64,000 nt of DNA from Exiguobacterium sp. AM39-5BH (GTDB lineage Bacteria > Bacillota > Bacilli > Exiguobacteriales > Exiguobacteriaceae), in contig NZ_QSGS01000009.1 of NCBI RefSeq assembly GCF_003467445.1, positions 11,334 to 75,333 of the forward strand, written 5' to 3'. The notes beneath the pieces were generated by a model. It saw only the letters and a program-made list of their open reading frames with translations, had not been told where the DNA came from and did no database searches. Of the stretch, positions 37,205 to 45,529 are shown one piece after another. The position numbers were made by a program, and so were the translations under genes. Every line of letters begins with the position of its first letter. Position 1 is the stretch's first letter.

Positions 37205-37471
37205 ATGAAGTACGTAAATGCGCAACACATTCTTCCAGAGAAATTGCTTCAAGAGGTTCAACGATACGTCCAAGGGGAAACACTTTATGTGCCCCGGACA
37301 GTTCAAGAAAAGAAGCGTTGGGGAACGGTCAGTGGCGGGAAAAAGCTACTTGAAAAGCGTAACGAAGCGATTCGGATATCCTTTGCGAAAGGGACCGGGG
37401 TCGATCAATTGGCGGATGAATACCATTTGTCTGTCAGTACAATTCGCAAAATCATCTACACTTCAAAATAA
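37205..37471 (+). CDS. CD3324-family protein with helix-turn-helix
   Basis: An 88-residue protein starting MKYVNAQHILPEKLLQEVQRYVQGETLYVPR, the characteristic CD3324-family N-terminus. It ends in a helix-turn-helix (GVDQLADEYHLSVSTIRKII), like Mor-type activators. Likely a small DNA-binding regulator; its targets are unknown. ATG 37205 lies behind AAGGAGCGAGCAG. It is alone between a gap and a terminator. Confidence 0.82.
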   Translation: MKYVNAQHILPEKLLQEVQRYVQGETLYVPRTVQEKKRWGTVSGGKKLLEKRNEAIRISFAKGTGVDQLADEYHLSVSTIRKIIYTSK

Positions 37472-37474
37472 TTA

Positions 37475-37511
37475 GCGGCACAACGTATGTTTGCGATTGT
37501 GCCGTTTTTTA
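37475..37511 (+). terminator. terminator after the CD3324-family gene
   Basis: CGGCACAA (37476-37483) pairs with TTGTGCCG (37497-37504), then six Ts. Confidence 0.9.
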
Positions 37512-37602
37512 TATAAAACAGTTCTAACTTAAAGTAGGTACATGTTTGTAGTGCAAAATCCTTTACACTAAAAGAAGTCAGGATTGGAAAGGATGACTGA
37601 AC

Positions 37603-38256
37603 ATGCTAGAGCGTTTTATTGAAAACCACCAATTTAATTACATTCGAGAACAAGTAGAAATCATTCGAGATAGTCGAAAGAAAAGTTTACCGGTCTCCGT
37701 ATTACAAGCTGTCATTGATTTGGCCAATGCCAAAATTTCATATCTATTTCCAGAAGCGACGCCATCTCAGCTCGCAATGATCGACGTGTCAACCTTACAA
37801 ACAGATGAATCATATGACATGTTTATAGATGGATTAAGACCCCATGTCCGGTCGTTTCCACACGTTTCGGAACAACAAGTGAAAAAACTGTTTCCAAAAC
37901 AGAAAAAGCTGAAACTTCCAGACGTAGCGGATCTCAATGTGAATCGGATGTCCTATATGAGTTGGAATGACTTGCGTTCTAATCGAAAATATATCCTTTG
38001 TGAGAAGGAAGATCATCAGCTGATTGGGATTGAGTGTAAGCCAAGCCCGAATTCGAAGAAAAACATTTGTGCCTTCTGTAATCAGTTGGCAGAAGTCTCA
38101 TATTGTGTGACTATCACGAAAGCAAAACAAGCCAAAAATCCTGACTATTATAAAGCGATTGGGACATATATCTGTACAGATAGTGTCACGTGCAACGAAA
38201 AAATGACAAATCTTAACGGCTTAATGACGTTCGTCGAAACAGCTTTGACAGAGTGA
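37603..38256 (+). CDS. FusB/FusC-family EF-G-binding protein
   Basis: A 217-residue protein matching the FusB family, which binds elongation factor G and frees it from fusidic-acid-stalled ribosomes. The helical N-terminal domain has VLQAVIDLANAKISYLFP and FPHVSEQQVKKLFPKQKKLKLP. The C-terminal domain contains the four-Cys zinc finger (CAFCNQ at the first knuckle, then YICTDSVTCN). NVNRMSYMSWNDLRSNRKYIL is also typical. The chromosomal Bacillota members are often only weakly protective. ATG 37603 follows GGAAAGGATGACTGAAC. Confidence 0.85.
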   Translation: MLERFIENHQFNYIREQVEIIRDSRKKSLPVSVLQAVIDLANAKISYLFPEATPSQLAMIDVSTLQTDESYDMFIDGLRPHVRSFPHVSEQQVKKLFPKQKKLKLPDVADLNVNRMSYMSWNDLRSNRKYILCEKEDHQLIGIECKPSPNSKKNICAFCNQLAEVSYCVTITKAKQAKNPDYYKAIGTYICTDSVTCNEKMTNLNGLMTFVETALTE

Positions 38257-38259
38257 GTA

Positions 38260-38287
38260 AAAGATCGACTGTGCGTCGATCTTTTTT
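38260..38287 (+). terminator. terminator after the FusB-like gene
   Basis: AAGATCGAC (38261-38269) pairs with GTCGATCTT (38274-38282), then Ts. Confidence 0.9.
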
Positions 38288-38334
38288 GCATGGAGCTTAA
38301 TAGATCGCTAGCTATGCTAATGTTTAGTTCTCTA

Positions 38335-38778
38335 TTAGTATGCCTGAAGTGATTTGACGGCATGACGTAGCTGGTCGATCTCCTCGTTTTTCCATCCGTT
38401 TCGGTCTGCGGCGTTAATTAACTGCCGGCTCGTTTTGATGAGTGCCTTTGTTAATTCCACAAGTGTTACCGTTCCCATGATTGTTTGGGGACGATCCTCT
38501 TCTATCAATGTGAGCTCAACTTCTGTGCCGGTCACTTTTTTAGCAGCTATTTGAATTGGACCGTCCATGAATTGGAATGAGTAGGTTTCCTGCAACGGGG
38601 CAAATAAGAGGGCGCGGCCATTGTCAATCCACCATGTCAACACGATAGCAACGAAATCTGACCAGCCCTGTCCCGGGAAATAATCATGAAAATCGATGAC
38701 GAAAGTGATGTTCCCAACGATTTGATTCGAGTACGTTAATGAATGTACATCAAGTTCGATTGAAATATGATGTGGCAC
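38335..38778 (-). CDS. hypothetical protein
   Basis: A 147-residue protein, mainly beta strand in the first 110 residues (SIELDVHSLTYSNQIVGNITFVIDFHDYFPGQGWSDFVAIVLTWW) with a helical tail. I do not recognise it. The best start is GTG 38778, five bases behind AAAGGAGG; an upstream in-frame ATG lies before the ribosome binding site. No partner gene is adjacent on the same strand. Confidence 0.6.
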   Translation of the reverse strand: MPHHISIELDVHSLTYSNQIVGNITFVIDFHDYFPGQGWSDFVAIVLTWWIDNGRALLFAPLQETYSFQFMDGPIQIAAKKVTGTEVELTLIEEDRPQTIMGTVTLVELTKALIKTSRQLINAADRNGWKNEEIDQLRHAVKSLQAY

Positions 38779-38793
38779 ACTCGTTCCTCCTTT

Positions 38794-38994
38794 ATGACCA
38801 CTCACAACAATAAAGGCGAGTTCGTCGTAGGTAACCGTCTTTCAGATATTGTGGCAGCGAAAACAAACGGTCTCACTGCAATCGGGTTTCGCTTTGATTT
38901 TTCCTAAGAAGAGGAGTTACACCAAGCGGACTACATCGTTAATGAGTTAGCAGATATTCTAGAAATCCTTGGTCCACCTCACGTTGCGCGTTGA
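38794..38994 (+). pseudogene. relic of a HAD-superfamily phosphatase, C-terminal part
   Basis: One reading frame gives KGEFVVGNRLSDIVAAKTNGLTAIGFRFDFS, a stop (TAA 38905-38907), then EEELHQADYIVNELADILEILG. Together this is the motif-IV end of a HAD-IA phosphatase (family pattern VGDR-DI-AAK-NG-TAIG, then ADYIV...E-L-IL). GN replaces the catalytic GD, the N-terminal two thirds are gone, and TAA stands where CAA would fit. It is a dead fragment without a ribosome binding site. Confidence 0.65.
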
Positions 38995-39061
38995 AAGATT
39001 CTGAATCGATTTCGGGTATGGTTTCGTATATAAGGTACCACACACAATCGGAGGGATGACG

Positions 39062-39556
39062 ATGAACACGCTCTACATGAAACAAAAGGTTTTCAGCCTA
39101 CGTGGCCGGTTCAGTATCAAGGATGCAGATGAGAACGATCTTTATTTTGTAGAAGGTAGTTTTATGAAGTTACCGAAGTCGTTCACGATTTCTGACAAGA
39201 ATGGATACGAGATTACGACGATCACGAAAAAGACATTCAGCTTTTTGCCGACATTTTACGTCGATGTCGAGGGGGAGGAGACGTTAACGATTTCAAAAGA
39301 GTTCACGTTCTTCAAGCCGCGCTACACAATTGATGCAGCCGGGATTGAAGTCGATGGCAACTGGTGGGATATGAACTTCGAAGTACGCCAAAACGGACAT
39401 GTCATCGGTAGTGTCCAAAAGAAGTGGCTAACGTGGGGCGATACGTACGAAATTCGAGTAGTCGATGATACGATGGAACACTTACTCATCTCAATCGTCG
39501 TCGCCATCGACTGCGTCAAAGCAGATCAAGCGGCATCTTCGAGCGCCGCGACGTAA
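39062..39556 (+). CDS. LURP-one-related (Tubby-like) protein
   Basis: A 164-residue protein of the LURP-one/YxjI family, a beta-barrel around a central helix like Tubby C-terminal and scramblase domains. The repeated strands FSIKDADENDLYFVEGSF, FTISDKNGYEITTITKK, YVDVEGEETLTISKEF, YEIRVVDDT are characteristic. Role in bacteria unknown. ATG 39062 is preferred because GGAGG lies seven bases before it; ATG 39056 is too close to that site. Confidence 0.82.
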   Translation: MNTLYMKQKVFSLRGRFSIKDADENDLYFVEGSFMKLPKSFTISDKNGYEITTITKKTFSFLPTFYVDVEGEETLTISKEFTFFKPRYTIDAAGIEVDGNWWDMNFEVRQNGHVIGSVQKKWLTWGDTYEIRVVDDTMEHLLISIVVAIDCVKADQAASSSAAT

Positions 39557-39569
39557 AGGGGATGGAACG

Positions 39570-40100
39570 ATGGAGTTTTGGGATGTGTATGATGTGGACC
39601 GCAAGAAAACAGGGCGAACGTGGCAACGAGGGATACGCCTTCCTCAAGATGATTATCATCTCGTCATCCACGTTTGCATTTTCAACAAGGATGGACAGAT
39701 GTTGATTCAGCAGCGCCAACCGTTCAAAGACGGTTGGGCGAACATGTGGGATATCACCGTCGGCGGTAGCGCCACGGTCGGCGATACGAGTCAACAGGCG
39801 GCGATGCGCGAGCTTGAAGAAGAGATCGGGCTGAAACTTGATTTATCTAACACACGGCCTCATTTGACGGTCAACTTTGACGAAGGATTCGATGATATCT
39901 ATCTCGTCGAAGCAGAAGTTGACCTCGATGAGTTGACGCTCCAACCATCAGAAGTGCAAGCCGTGCAATGGGCGGATGAGGCGACGATTCTTGATATGAT
40001 CAGGTCAGGGAAATTTATTCCGTATCACGAACCGATGATTCCGTTGCTGTTCGCGATGCGAGGACAATGGGGAGGTATCAATCATGTGGAAGTCATATAA
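39570..40100 (+). CDS. Nudix hydrolase (isopentenyl-diphosphate isomerase-like subgroup)
   Basis: A 176-residue Nudix enzyme starting MEFWDVYDVDRKKTGRTWQRG. The Nudix box is GGSATVGDTSQQAAMRELEEEIGL, with REL-EE-G intact but Asp where the first Glu usually stands. The opening and VIHVCIFNKDGQMLIQQRQPFKDGWANMWDITVGG resemble the YfcD/IPP-isomerase-like group. Substrate unknown. ATG 39570 behind AAAGGGGATGGAACG. The DUF1349 gene overlaps its end by 17 bp. Confidence 0.85.
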   Translation: MEFWDVYDVDRKKTGRTWQRGIRLPQDDYHLVIHVCIFNKDGQMLIQQRQPFKDGWANMWDITVGGSATVGDTSQQAAMRELEEEIGLKLDLSNTRPHLTVNFDEGFDDIYLVEAEVDLDELTLQPSEVQAVQWADEATILDMIRSGKFIPYHEPMIPLLFAMRGQWGGINHVEVI

Positions 40101-40656
40101 GTGGATCAATGAACCAGACGAAGTGAGTCTCGGTGAAAGCTTGACGTTCCAGACAGCACCCGACACCGACTTTTGGCGGAACACCCATTACGGGTTCAAC
40201 CGGATGACTGCGCACGCTTTGGTGACGGATGTGTCGTCTAAGCGGTTCACATGTCGCGCGACGATTGAGATGGATCCGAGCCATACATATGACCAGGCCG
40301 GCATCCTGTTATACGTTAACGACGAGCATTGGCTTAAGACGTCCGTCGAATATATTCCGGACGGACCGTCACACCTTGGGGCCGTCGTCACGTCCTTTGG
40401 CTACTCGGATTGGTCGACACGTGATTTCCCAAACGACGCCATCCGTGAACCATTGACGTTTGAACTCGCCTACACTGATGGCGATGTTGAGGTGTTCTTC
40501 GAATACGAGGGGGGCACGCGTGAACAGTTGCGAATCGCTCACCTCCATGACGTCTCGACGTTACGCATCGGACCGTACGCCTGTAGTCCGGATCCGGAGG
40601 CGCCAGGATTCAACGTCACAATTTCAGATTGGACAGTTACGGAAGCATCGACTTGA
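40084..40656 (+). CDS. DUF1349 family protein (concanavalin-like fold)
   Basis: A 190-residue protein of the DUF1349 family, predicted to have a jelly-roll lectin-like fold. It shows DFWRNTHYGF, the strands around TCRATIEMDPSHTYDQAGILLYV, WLKTSVEY, and RIGPYACSPDPEAPGFNVTISDW at the end. No signal peptide, so it is cytoplasmic. It is translationally coupled to the Nudix gene (17-bp overlap), which suggests related work on a sugar- or nucleotide-linked substrate; that is an inference. Confidence 0.85.
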   Translation: MWKSYKWINEPDEVSLGESLTFQTAPDTDFWRNTHYGFNRMTAHALVTDVSSKRFTCRATIEMDPSHTYDQAGILLYVNDEHWLKTSVEYIPDGPSHLGAVVTSFGYSDWSTRDFPNDAIREPLTFELAYTDGDVEVFFEYEGGTREQLRIAHLHDVSTLRIGPYACSPDPEAPGFNVTISDWTVTEAST

Positions 40657-40766
40657 TATAAAGTCGGTGCTACCATATTCGTTAAAAGAAGAGTTGAACA
40701 CAGAAATGCATCTTATTAAAGAGAATGTATCAGTTTTAGATGCCCGACATTTCACTCATGACGTAA

Positions 40767-40808
40767 CACGAAAGAGCGCCTCGCATGTGAGACGCTCTTT
40801 CGTGTTTA
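40767..40808. terminator. bidirectional terminator between DUF1349 gene and mprF
   Basis: A long stem of CACGAAAGAGCG with CGCTCTTTCGTG, extended by CTC/GAG, from 40767 to 40804. A and T runs on both sides serve both convergent genes. Confidence 0.88.
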
Positions 40809-43304
40809 AGACTCTCGTTTCCGGCTAATTAACCGTGCCGTCCGAAGCAAAGAAGGTAGTAGCTTCCGACGCTTGCGAATGGCCAAGTACCTAGCTTCCC
40901 ACGTCGGTTTGAACTTATGTTTGAACTGACGAAGCCCGCTGAACGGGTAGATATAACTGATGTTTTCGAAAATATCGGCTGCAATCCGCTCCGGCCAGTA
41001 CGCGAACGTGTGCTCACCGACCGATGCGAGTGGCGCCATGCCAAGACCGACGTAGGCGTAGTCGTTGGCTCGTGCCCACTCGATTACATGGAGAACCAGC
41101 ACTTCAATCGAGCCGGGCAGAGCATCATTCTTAGAGCGCATTAAATCGATGGAGACGGTATCACTGCCGCGGAGAAGCGTGATGAAGGCGACGACTTGTC
41201 CCGTCTCGTCACGAAGGAGGGCGACCGGATAATGGGTCAAAGCCTGTTCGTTGAAAAACCCGAGCGAGAATCCTTTCTCGCTTCGATTGCCGAGCCAGTC
41301 GTCCGAGATGCCGCGCAATGGTGTGATCAACTCAGGCGACGGATTCATGACGATGTCGGCCGTGTAGCCTCGCTTCGTGAATTGATTATGGAGCGAGCGC
41401 ATGTTGGCGCGTTTTTTACCGGTGAGCGAGAACGTGGCGACATCGACCGTCGCTTCTTCGCCAAGCTTGAAAAACGTGAAACCGGCATCGTGCAGACGTG
41501 GCATCCAGTCTGGCGTGACTTGATAAAAGAGTGGGATATAGCCGAGGCGGTCCGTCTCTTCGATAAAGGCGAGCAACAGGTGTGATGCGGCGTCCCACGC
41601 TCCTTGCACATCCCCGAGGACGATGGCGTGATTGCCGGATTTAGCAAACAAGAGACATGCCTCGTCGTCTGGCCCATAGTAGACGAGCTTGTCGTTCATA
41701 TAGGCCAAATCGAACGCGCTCGTCGTCGCATGCGTAGCTTGAAACGCCGCGAAGCGGGACGGTTCAAACGACATGCCGAGCTTTGGACGTTTCAACCGGT
41801 TGAACAGCGTGAAGATGCCAATCAACAGCAGTCCGGACAAAACGACGGCGGCGATGCTCAACGCGGCGGCAGCTTCCGGATCGAAGAAAATCGTGTCGGT
41901 CTGACTGAACGATTGCAGCAGGAACGCATGCGTACCGACATAGAGGCCGACATAGGCGACGTTGCGGACGAAGCGGCTGACGGTCACGATGGAGCGATAG
42001 CGTCTATGCTGGGTCCGGGTCAACCAGACGAACAAAGCGAACCCACCGACGACGAACGCCTCAAACAGATTGAAGCCGCGCGCGATGACACCGATACTGG
42101 CAATGAAAACTGCGACCCCGACGAGCCAGAGCACACGCTTCGTCCGAATGTACATCCCGAACGTGTTCAGTAGCGTCAACAGACCGGCCGTGAACAGCGC
42201 GAGCGTGCCAACCCACTGTAACCAGAGGGCGGTCGAATAGAGCGGTGACACGCTCGGTAACAGCGTCTGGAACCACAAGACGAGGCTCGTCATCAATGCG
42301 ATCAGGCTTCCGGCGAGCCGTCCGGTCTTGGCGAGTGTGCGCGACACGATGCGCCAGACGACGGTTCCGATTTCATAAGACGACCCGATGATCGGCTTAT
42401 ACTCGATCTGTTTGACGACCTGGTCCCCGAAGACGAGAGCCGCCAAGAACAGGCCGATCATGAACGGGACGATGAAGTAGACAAAACGATAGACGATTAA
42501 AGAAGACAAAACAATCTCTTGGTCGATGCCGAGCTGGGTCATCCCGACGAGGTATAATAGATCAAACGAACCGACACCACCCGGGACGAGCGAGACGACC
42601 CCGACGATAGTCGCGACGATGAAGACACCCATCATGGCGGTGAGCGGTGCTTCGCCTCCGAGCAAATGCAGGGCATACAAGGCGACGAGTCCAGCCGTCA
42701 CCCATTCGGCGAGCGACGTCGCGATATAGCCAAGCAATGTCGTCCAATCTAAGTTCGAGCGTTTCCGCGTCACGTATATGTAGAGCGGCAGGACGGCGAG
42801 TGTCGCGAGGAGAACGGGCCAAATCCATTGTTTCGTTGCGGTGAGCGCACCGGCCGGGAAAAGTCCGATGAGCACCCCTGCGGCAAGTAGCGACAAGCCG
42901 CTGATGAGTGTCGGGGTCATCCAGCCGATGGCCCGGAGCAATCGTTTCGTGTCCGTATACGGTCGATACAGCGACGTTCGGAGCGCGATGCCGATGACGC
43001 CGCCGAACCCGATCATGCCGTTCATCGCGTTAGTGATCCATGCCGCGCGAAGCAGCTTCGAGAGCGGGAGCTGGACGTCGAGCGAGCGCAGTAGAAAGTA
43101 GTCGTATCCGGTCATCGTCAAAACGGCGACGAGTCCGAGGGAGATCAAGGCGATCTGCTCGAAGCCTGTCAACGCCTCTAACGTCTGAAACGCCGCGGCG
43201 AGCGACAGGTTTTGGAGCTCTCGGCCACTCTGATATAGAATCAATCCAATCAATAGGAATGGAAGCAACCATTTCAGTTGTTTCCAGGAAAACCGCTTTT
43301 GCAT
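40806..43304 (-). CDS. mprF: lysylphosphatidylglycerol synthetase/flippase MprF
   Basis: Makes lysyl- (or another aminoacyl-) phosphatidylglycerol from aminoacyl-tRNA and flips it outward. This lowers the negative surface charge and protects against cationic peptides and daptomycin. 832 residues. The first 500 hold about 12-14 transmembrane helices of the flippase (GGVGSFDLLYLVGM). The C-terminal cytosolic synthase domain has ANMRSLHNQFTKRGY and AFITLLRGSDTVSIDLMRSKNDALPGSIEVLVLHVIEWA, then YVGLGMAPL. Length and order match the family. Confidence 0.95.
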   Translation of the reverse strand: MQKRFSWKQLKWLLPFLLIGLILYQSGRELQNLSLAAAFQTLEALTGFEQIALISLGLVAVLTMTGYDYFLLRSLDVQLPLSKLLRAAWITNAMNGMIGFGGVIGIALRTSLYRPYTDTKRLLRAIGWMTPTLISGLSLLAAGVLIGLFPAGALTATKQWIWPVLLATLAVLPLYIYVTRKRSNLDWTTLLGYIATSLAEWVTAGLVALYALHLLGGEAPLTAMMGVFIVATIVGVVSLVPGGVGSFDLLYLVGMTQLGIDQEIVLSSLIVYRFVYFIVPFMIGLFLAALVFGDQVVKQIEYKPIIGSSYEIGTVVWRIVSRTLAKTGRLAGSLIALMTSLVLWFQTLLPSVSPLYSTALWLQWVGTLALFTAGLLTLLNTFGMYIRTKRVLWLVGVAVFIASIGVIARGFNLFEAFVVGGFALFVWLTRTQHRRYRSIVTVSRFVRNVAYVGLYVGTHAFLLQSFSQTDTIFFDPEAAAALSIAAVVLSGLLLIGIFTLFNRLKRPKLGMSFEPSRFAAFQATHATTSAFDLAYMNDKLVYYGPDDEACLLFAKSGNHAIVLGDVQGAWDAASHLLLAFIEETDRLGYIPLFYQVTPDWMPRLHDAGFTFFKLGEEATVDVATFSLTGKKRANMRSLHNQFTKRGYTADIVMNPSPELITPLRGISDDWLGNRSEKGFSLGFFNEQALTHYPVALLRDETGQVVAFITLLRGSDTVSIDLMRSKNDALPGSIEVLVLHVIEWARANDYAYVGLGMAPLASVGEHTFAYWPERIAADIFENISYIYPFSGLRQFKHKFKPTWEARYLAIRKRRKLLPSLLRTARLISRKRES

Positions 43305-43497
43305 CGTATGTACCCCTTCTGACTTGATTAGCTAAAGTGTACTCAATTGAGCCGTGTAATCCTAGTACGAGTCAGACGGGAAGACGGATTCAAAATAAAT
43401 GAGATTCGTGAATCGCGGGAATGTAGACTGTAAGCGCAAGAAACAGGACGAGTGAACGAAAATCAATCTGATACAGTAAAACAAAGGGGGGACCGAG

Positions 43498-44085
43498 ATG
43501 CTGACGTTTGAAGAGAAGTGGGAGAAAGTGCTCGCCTGTGACGCGGCGTATGACGGACAGTTCTATACCGCGGTCAAGACGACCGGGATTTACTGTCGGC
43601 CCTCGTGCCGCTCGCGGAAACCGAAGCGAGAGAATGTCGATTTTTATGAGACGAAAGCGGCAGCGGAGTCGTCCGGCTTTCGGCCGTGCAAACGATGTCA
43701 GCCCGAGGTCGATCGCAGCCCGGCGAGCGCGCTCGTCCATGACGTGACGGCGTTCGTACTCACGCATTACAAACGGGCGCTCAAACTCGAGGAGATTGCC
43801 GAGCATGTCAACTTGAGCCCGTTCTATGTGGAACGGACGTTCACCCAGGCGACGGGCGAGACGCCGCGCCGTCTGCTCGAAAAAGTTCGCATCGACAAGG
43901 CGGCCCATCTGTTGCGGTCGACGGACATGAGCAATCTCGCCATCTGTTATGAGGTCGGCTTTCAAACCCCATCCAACTTTTATCGCGTTTTCCGACGTCT
44001 CAAGGGATGTTCACCGAGCATGTATCGAAAGGGGGGAGCCGATGAGTCGCTCATCGTTCGAGATTCACGTCACCGCTCCGTTTGA
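43498..44085 (+). CDS. adaA: methylphosphotriester-DNA methyltransferase/activator AdaA
   Basis: Self-methylating activator of the adaptive response. It takes methyl groups from DNA phosphotriesters and then activates repair genes. 195 residues. The Ada zinc domain has TTGIYCRPSCRSRKPKRENVDFY (methyl-accepting Cys and second ligand) and GFRPCKRCQP (last two ligands). The AraC-type domain has two helix-turn-helices (LEEIAEHVNLSPFYVERTFTQATGETPRRLL, then LAICYEVGFQTPSNFYRVFRRLKGCSPSMYR). ATG 43498 behind AAAGGGGGGACCGAG. First gene of an adaA-alkA-ogt operon. Confidence 0.95.
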   Translation: MLTFEEKWEKVLACDAAYDGQFYTAVKTTGIYCRPSCRSRKPKRENVDFYETKAAAESSGFRPCKRCQPEVDRSPASALVHDVTAFVLTHYKRALKLEEIAEHVNLSPFYVERTFTQATGETPRRLLEKVRIDKAAHLLRSTDMSNLAICYEVGFQTPSNFYRVFRRLKGCSPSMYRKGGADESLIVRDSRHRSV

Positions 44086-44941
44086 TTTTCAACAATGTCT
44101 GCAGTTTTTGCGACGCTCCGACGACGAGGTGATGCATGTCGCCCGCGAAACGTCCGTCTCTAAGCTGTTCGACGTCGACGGACGGTTGCTGCTCGGGGAC
44201 ATCACGGGGACGCCTCAGGGCCTCGTCATTGCTTTCCCGGAAGACGACATCACGAGCGCGGAACAAGAACACGTGGAACGCTACGTCCGCGACTGGTTCG
44301 ACCTCGACCAAGACGTCGCGGCGTTTGTGCGAATGGCGGAGACGGATGAACTGTTGCGTCCGCTCGTCCGAGAGTACGCTGGGCTGCGGATGATCGGCTT
44401 CCCGGATTTGTTCGAGGCGCTCACGTGGGCCGTCATCGGTCAACAGATCACACTCTCGTTCGCCTATACGCTGAAACGACGGTTCGTCGAGCAGTATGGA
44501 CCATCCCGGGAAGTGGACGGCGTGACGTACTGGGCGTTCCCAAATCCTGAGACGATTGCACTGCTCGACCCGAGTGAACTGAGACAGCTCCAATTCAGCA
44601 CCCGGAAAGCAGAATATATCATCGGCATCGCCCAGGAGATGACGGACGGACGATTGTCGAAACAGCAGTTACGCAGCGAGCCACCCGACGTGATGCATGA
44701 ACGGTTGTTAAGCTTACGCGGTGTCGGGGAGTGGACGGCCGCGTATGTCCGGATGAAGTGTTTCCAAGATCCGACGGCGTTCCCGGTTGCGGACGCTGGT
44801 CTGCATCAGGCGTTGAAGCATCATCTTGGGCGAAGCGACAAGTTGACGGCAGACGAAGTGAGGCAGTACGGGGAACGCTTTGCCGGGTGGGAGGCGTACG
44901 CCACATTCTATCTATGGAGGTCGTTGTATGGAGACGTATAG
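44042..44941 (+). CDS. alkA: DNA-3-methyladenine glycosylase II (AlkA type)
   Basis: Excises alkylated purines and some pyrimidines. 299 residues. It has an AlkA-like N-terminal beta domain and then the HhH-GPD domain: FEALTWAVIGQQITLSFAYTLKRRF, the hairpin LLSLRGVGEWTAAYVRMKC, and the catalytic Asp in FPVADAGL. I choose ATG 44042 behind GGGGGGAGCC; it overlaps adaA by 44 bp. The next gene, ogt, overlaps its end by 14 bp, so all three are coupled. Confidence 0.93.
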   Translation: MSRSSFEIHVTAPFDFQQCLQFLRRSDDEVMHVARETSVSKLFDVDGRLLLGDITGTPQGLVIAFPEDDITSAEQEHVERYVRDWFDLDQDVAAFVRMAETDELLRPLVREYAGLRMIGFPDLFEALTWAVIGQQITLSFAYTLKRRFVEQYGPSREVDGVTYWAFPNPETIALLDPSELRQLQFSTRKAEYIIGIAQEMTDGRLSKQQLRSEPPDVMHERLLSLRGVGEWTAAYVRMKCFQDPTAFPVADAGLHQALKHHLGRSDKLTADEVRQYGERFAGWEAYATFYLWRSLYGDV

Positions 44942-45440
44942 ACTGGACTATGTGAGTCCGATTGGAATTCTAGAGATTGTCGGGACAGAGACGGCCATCC
45001 GTTCCATCCTGTTCGTTGAACGCGATGATGTCCGCTTTGAAGCGGAGGAGATGACGCCGGACGTGTTGAAGACGTGCTACCGAGAAATCGAGGAGTACTT
45101 CAACGGACGTCGCCAATCGTTCACGTTCCCGTTTGAAGTCGAGGGGACGGTGTTTCAACAGGACGTGTGGCAGGCGCTGGTCATGATTCCATACGCCGAG
45201 ACGACCTCGTATCGCGAACTGGCCGTGACACTCGGCCGGGACCGCGCCGTGCGGGCCGTCGGCAGCGCCAACGGACGCAACCGATTGAGCATCGTCATCC
45301 CGTGTCATCGCGTCATCGGCTCGAACGGGACGTTGACAGGTTATGCGGGCGGGCTATGGCGGAAGGAATGGCTGCTCCGGCACGAACAAACACACACATA
45401 TTCGAGCCTAGCAAAAAAACATCTACCCCTCCATATCTGA
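44928..45440 (+). CDS. ogt: methylated-DNA-[protein]-cysteine S-methyltransferase
   Basis: Suicide repair protein that moves methyl groups from O6-methylguanine to its own cysteine. 170 residues. The active site IVIPCHRVIGSNGTLTGYAGGLWRKEWLLRHE is complete, preceded by FQQDVWQALVMIPYAETTSYRELA, RAVGSANGRN and the helix that flips the base. ATG 44928 behind TGGAGG within the end of alkA. It corresponds to adaB of B. subtilis; here it is downstream of alkA rather than directly after adaA. Confidence 0.94.
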   Translation: METYRLDYVSPIGILEIVGTETAIRSILFVERDDVRFEAEEMTPDVLKTCYREIEEYFNGRRQSFTFPFEVEGTVFQQDVWQALVMIPYAETTSYRELAVTLGRDRAVRAVGSANGRNRLSIVIPCHRVIGSNGTLTGYAGGLWRKEWLLRHEQTHTYSSLAKKHLPLHI

Positions 45441-45446
45441 TACAAT
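45438..45446 (+). promoter_or_regulatory. extended -10 promoter of degV
   Basis: TGATACAAT (TGn plus TACAAT, 45441-45446) overlaps the ogt stop codon; degV starts 84 bp later. Confidence 0.55.
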
Positions 45447-45529
45447 GGAGAAGTCCTATCGTGACGTCTGAATCGACGTAGTGGTCTAGGACGATTCTCG
45501 TCACTTAGGAGCGATTTTTGGAGGGTACC

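Noticed and set aside
41604..42173. A 189-codon open frame antisense to mprF
   Set aside because: Composition is dominated by Arg, Asp and Glu as expected for the complement of a membrane-protein gene; no ribosome site or homology is visible.
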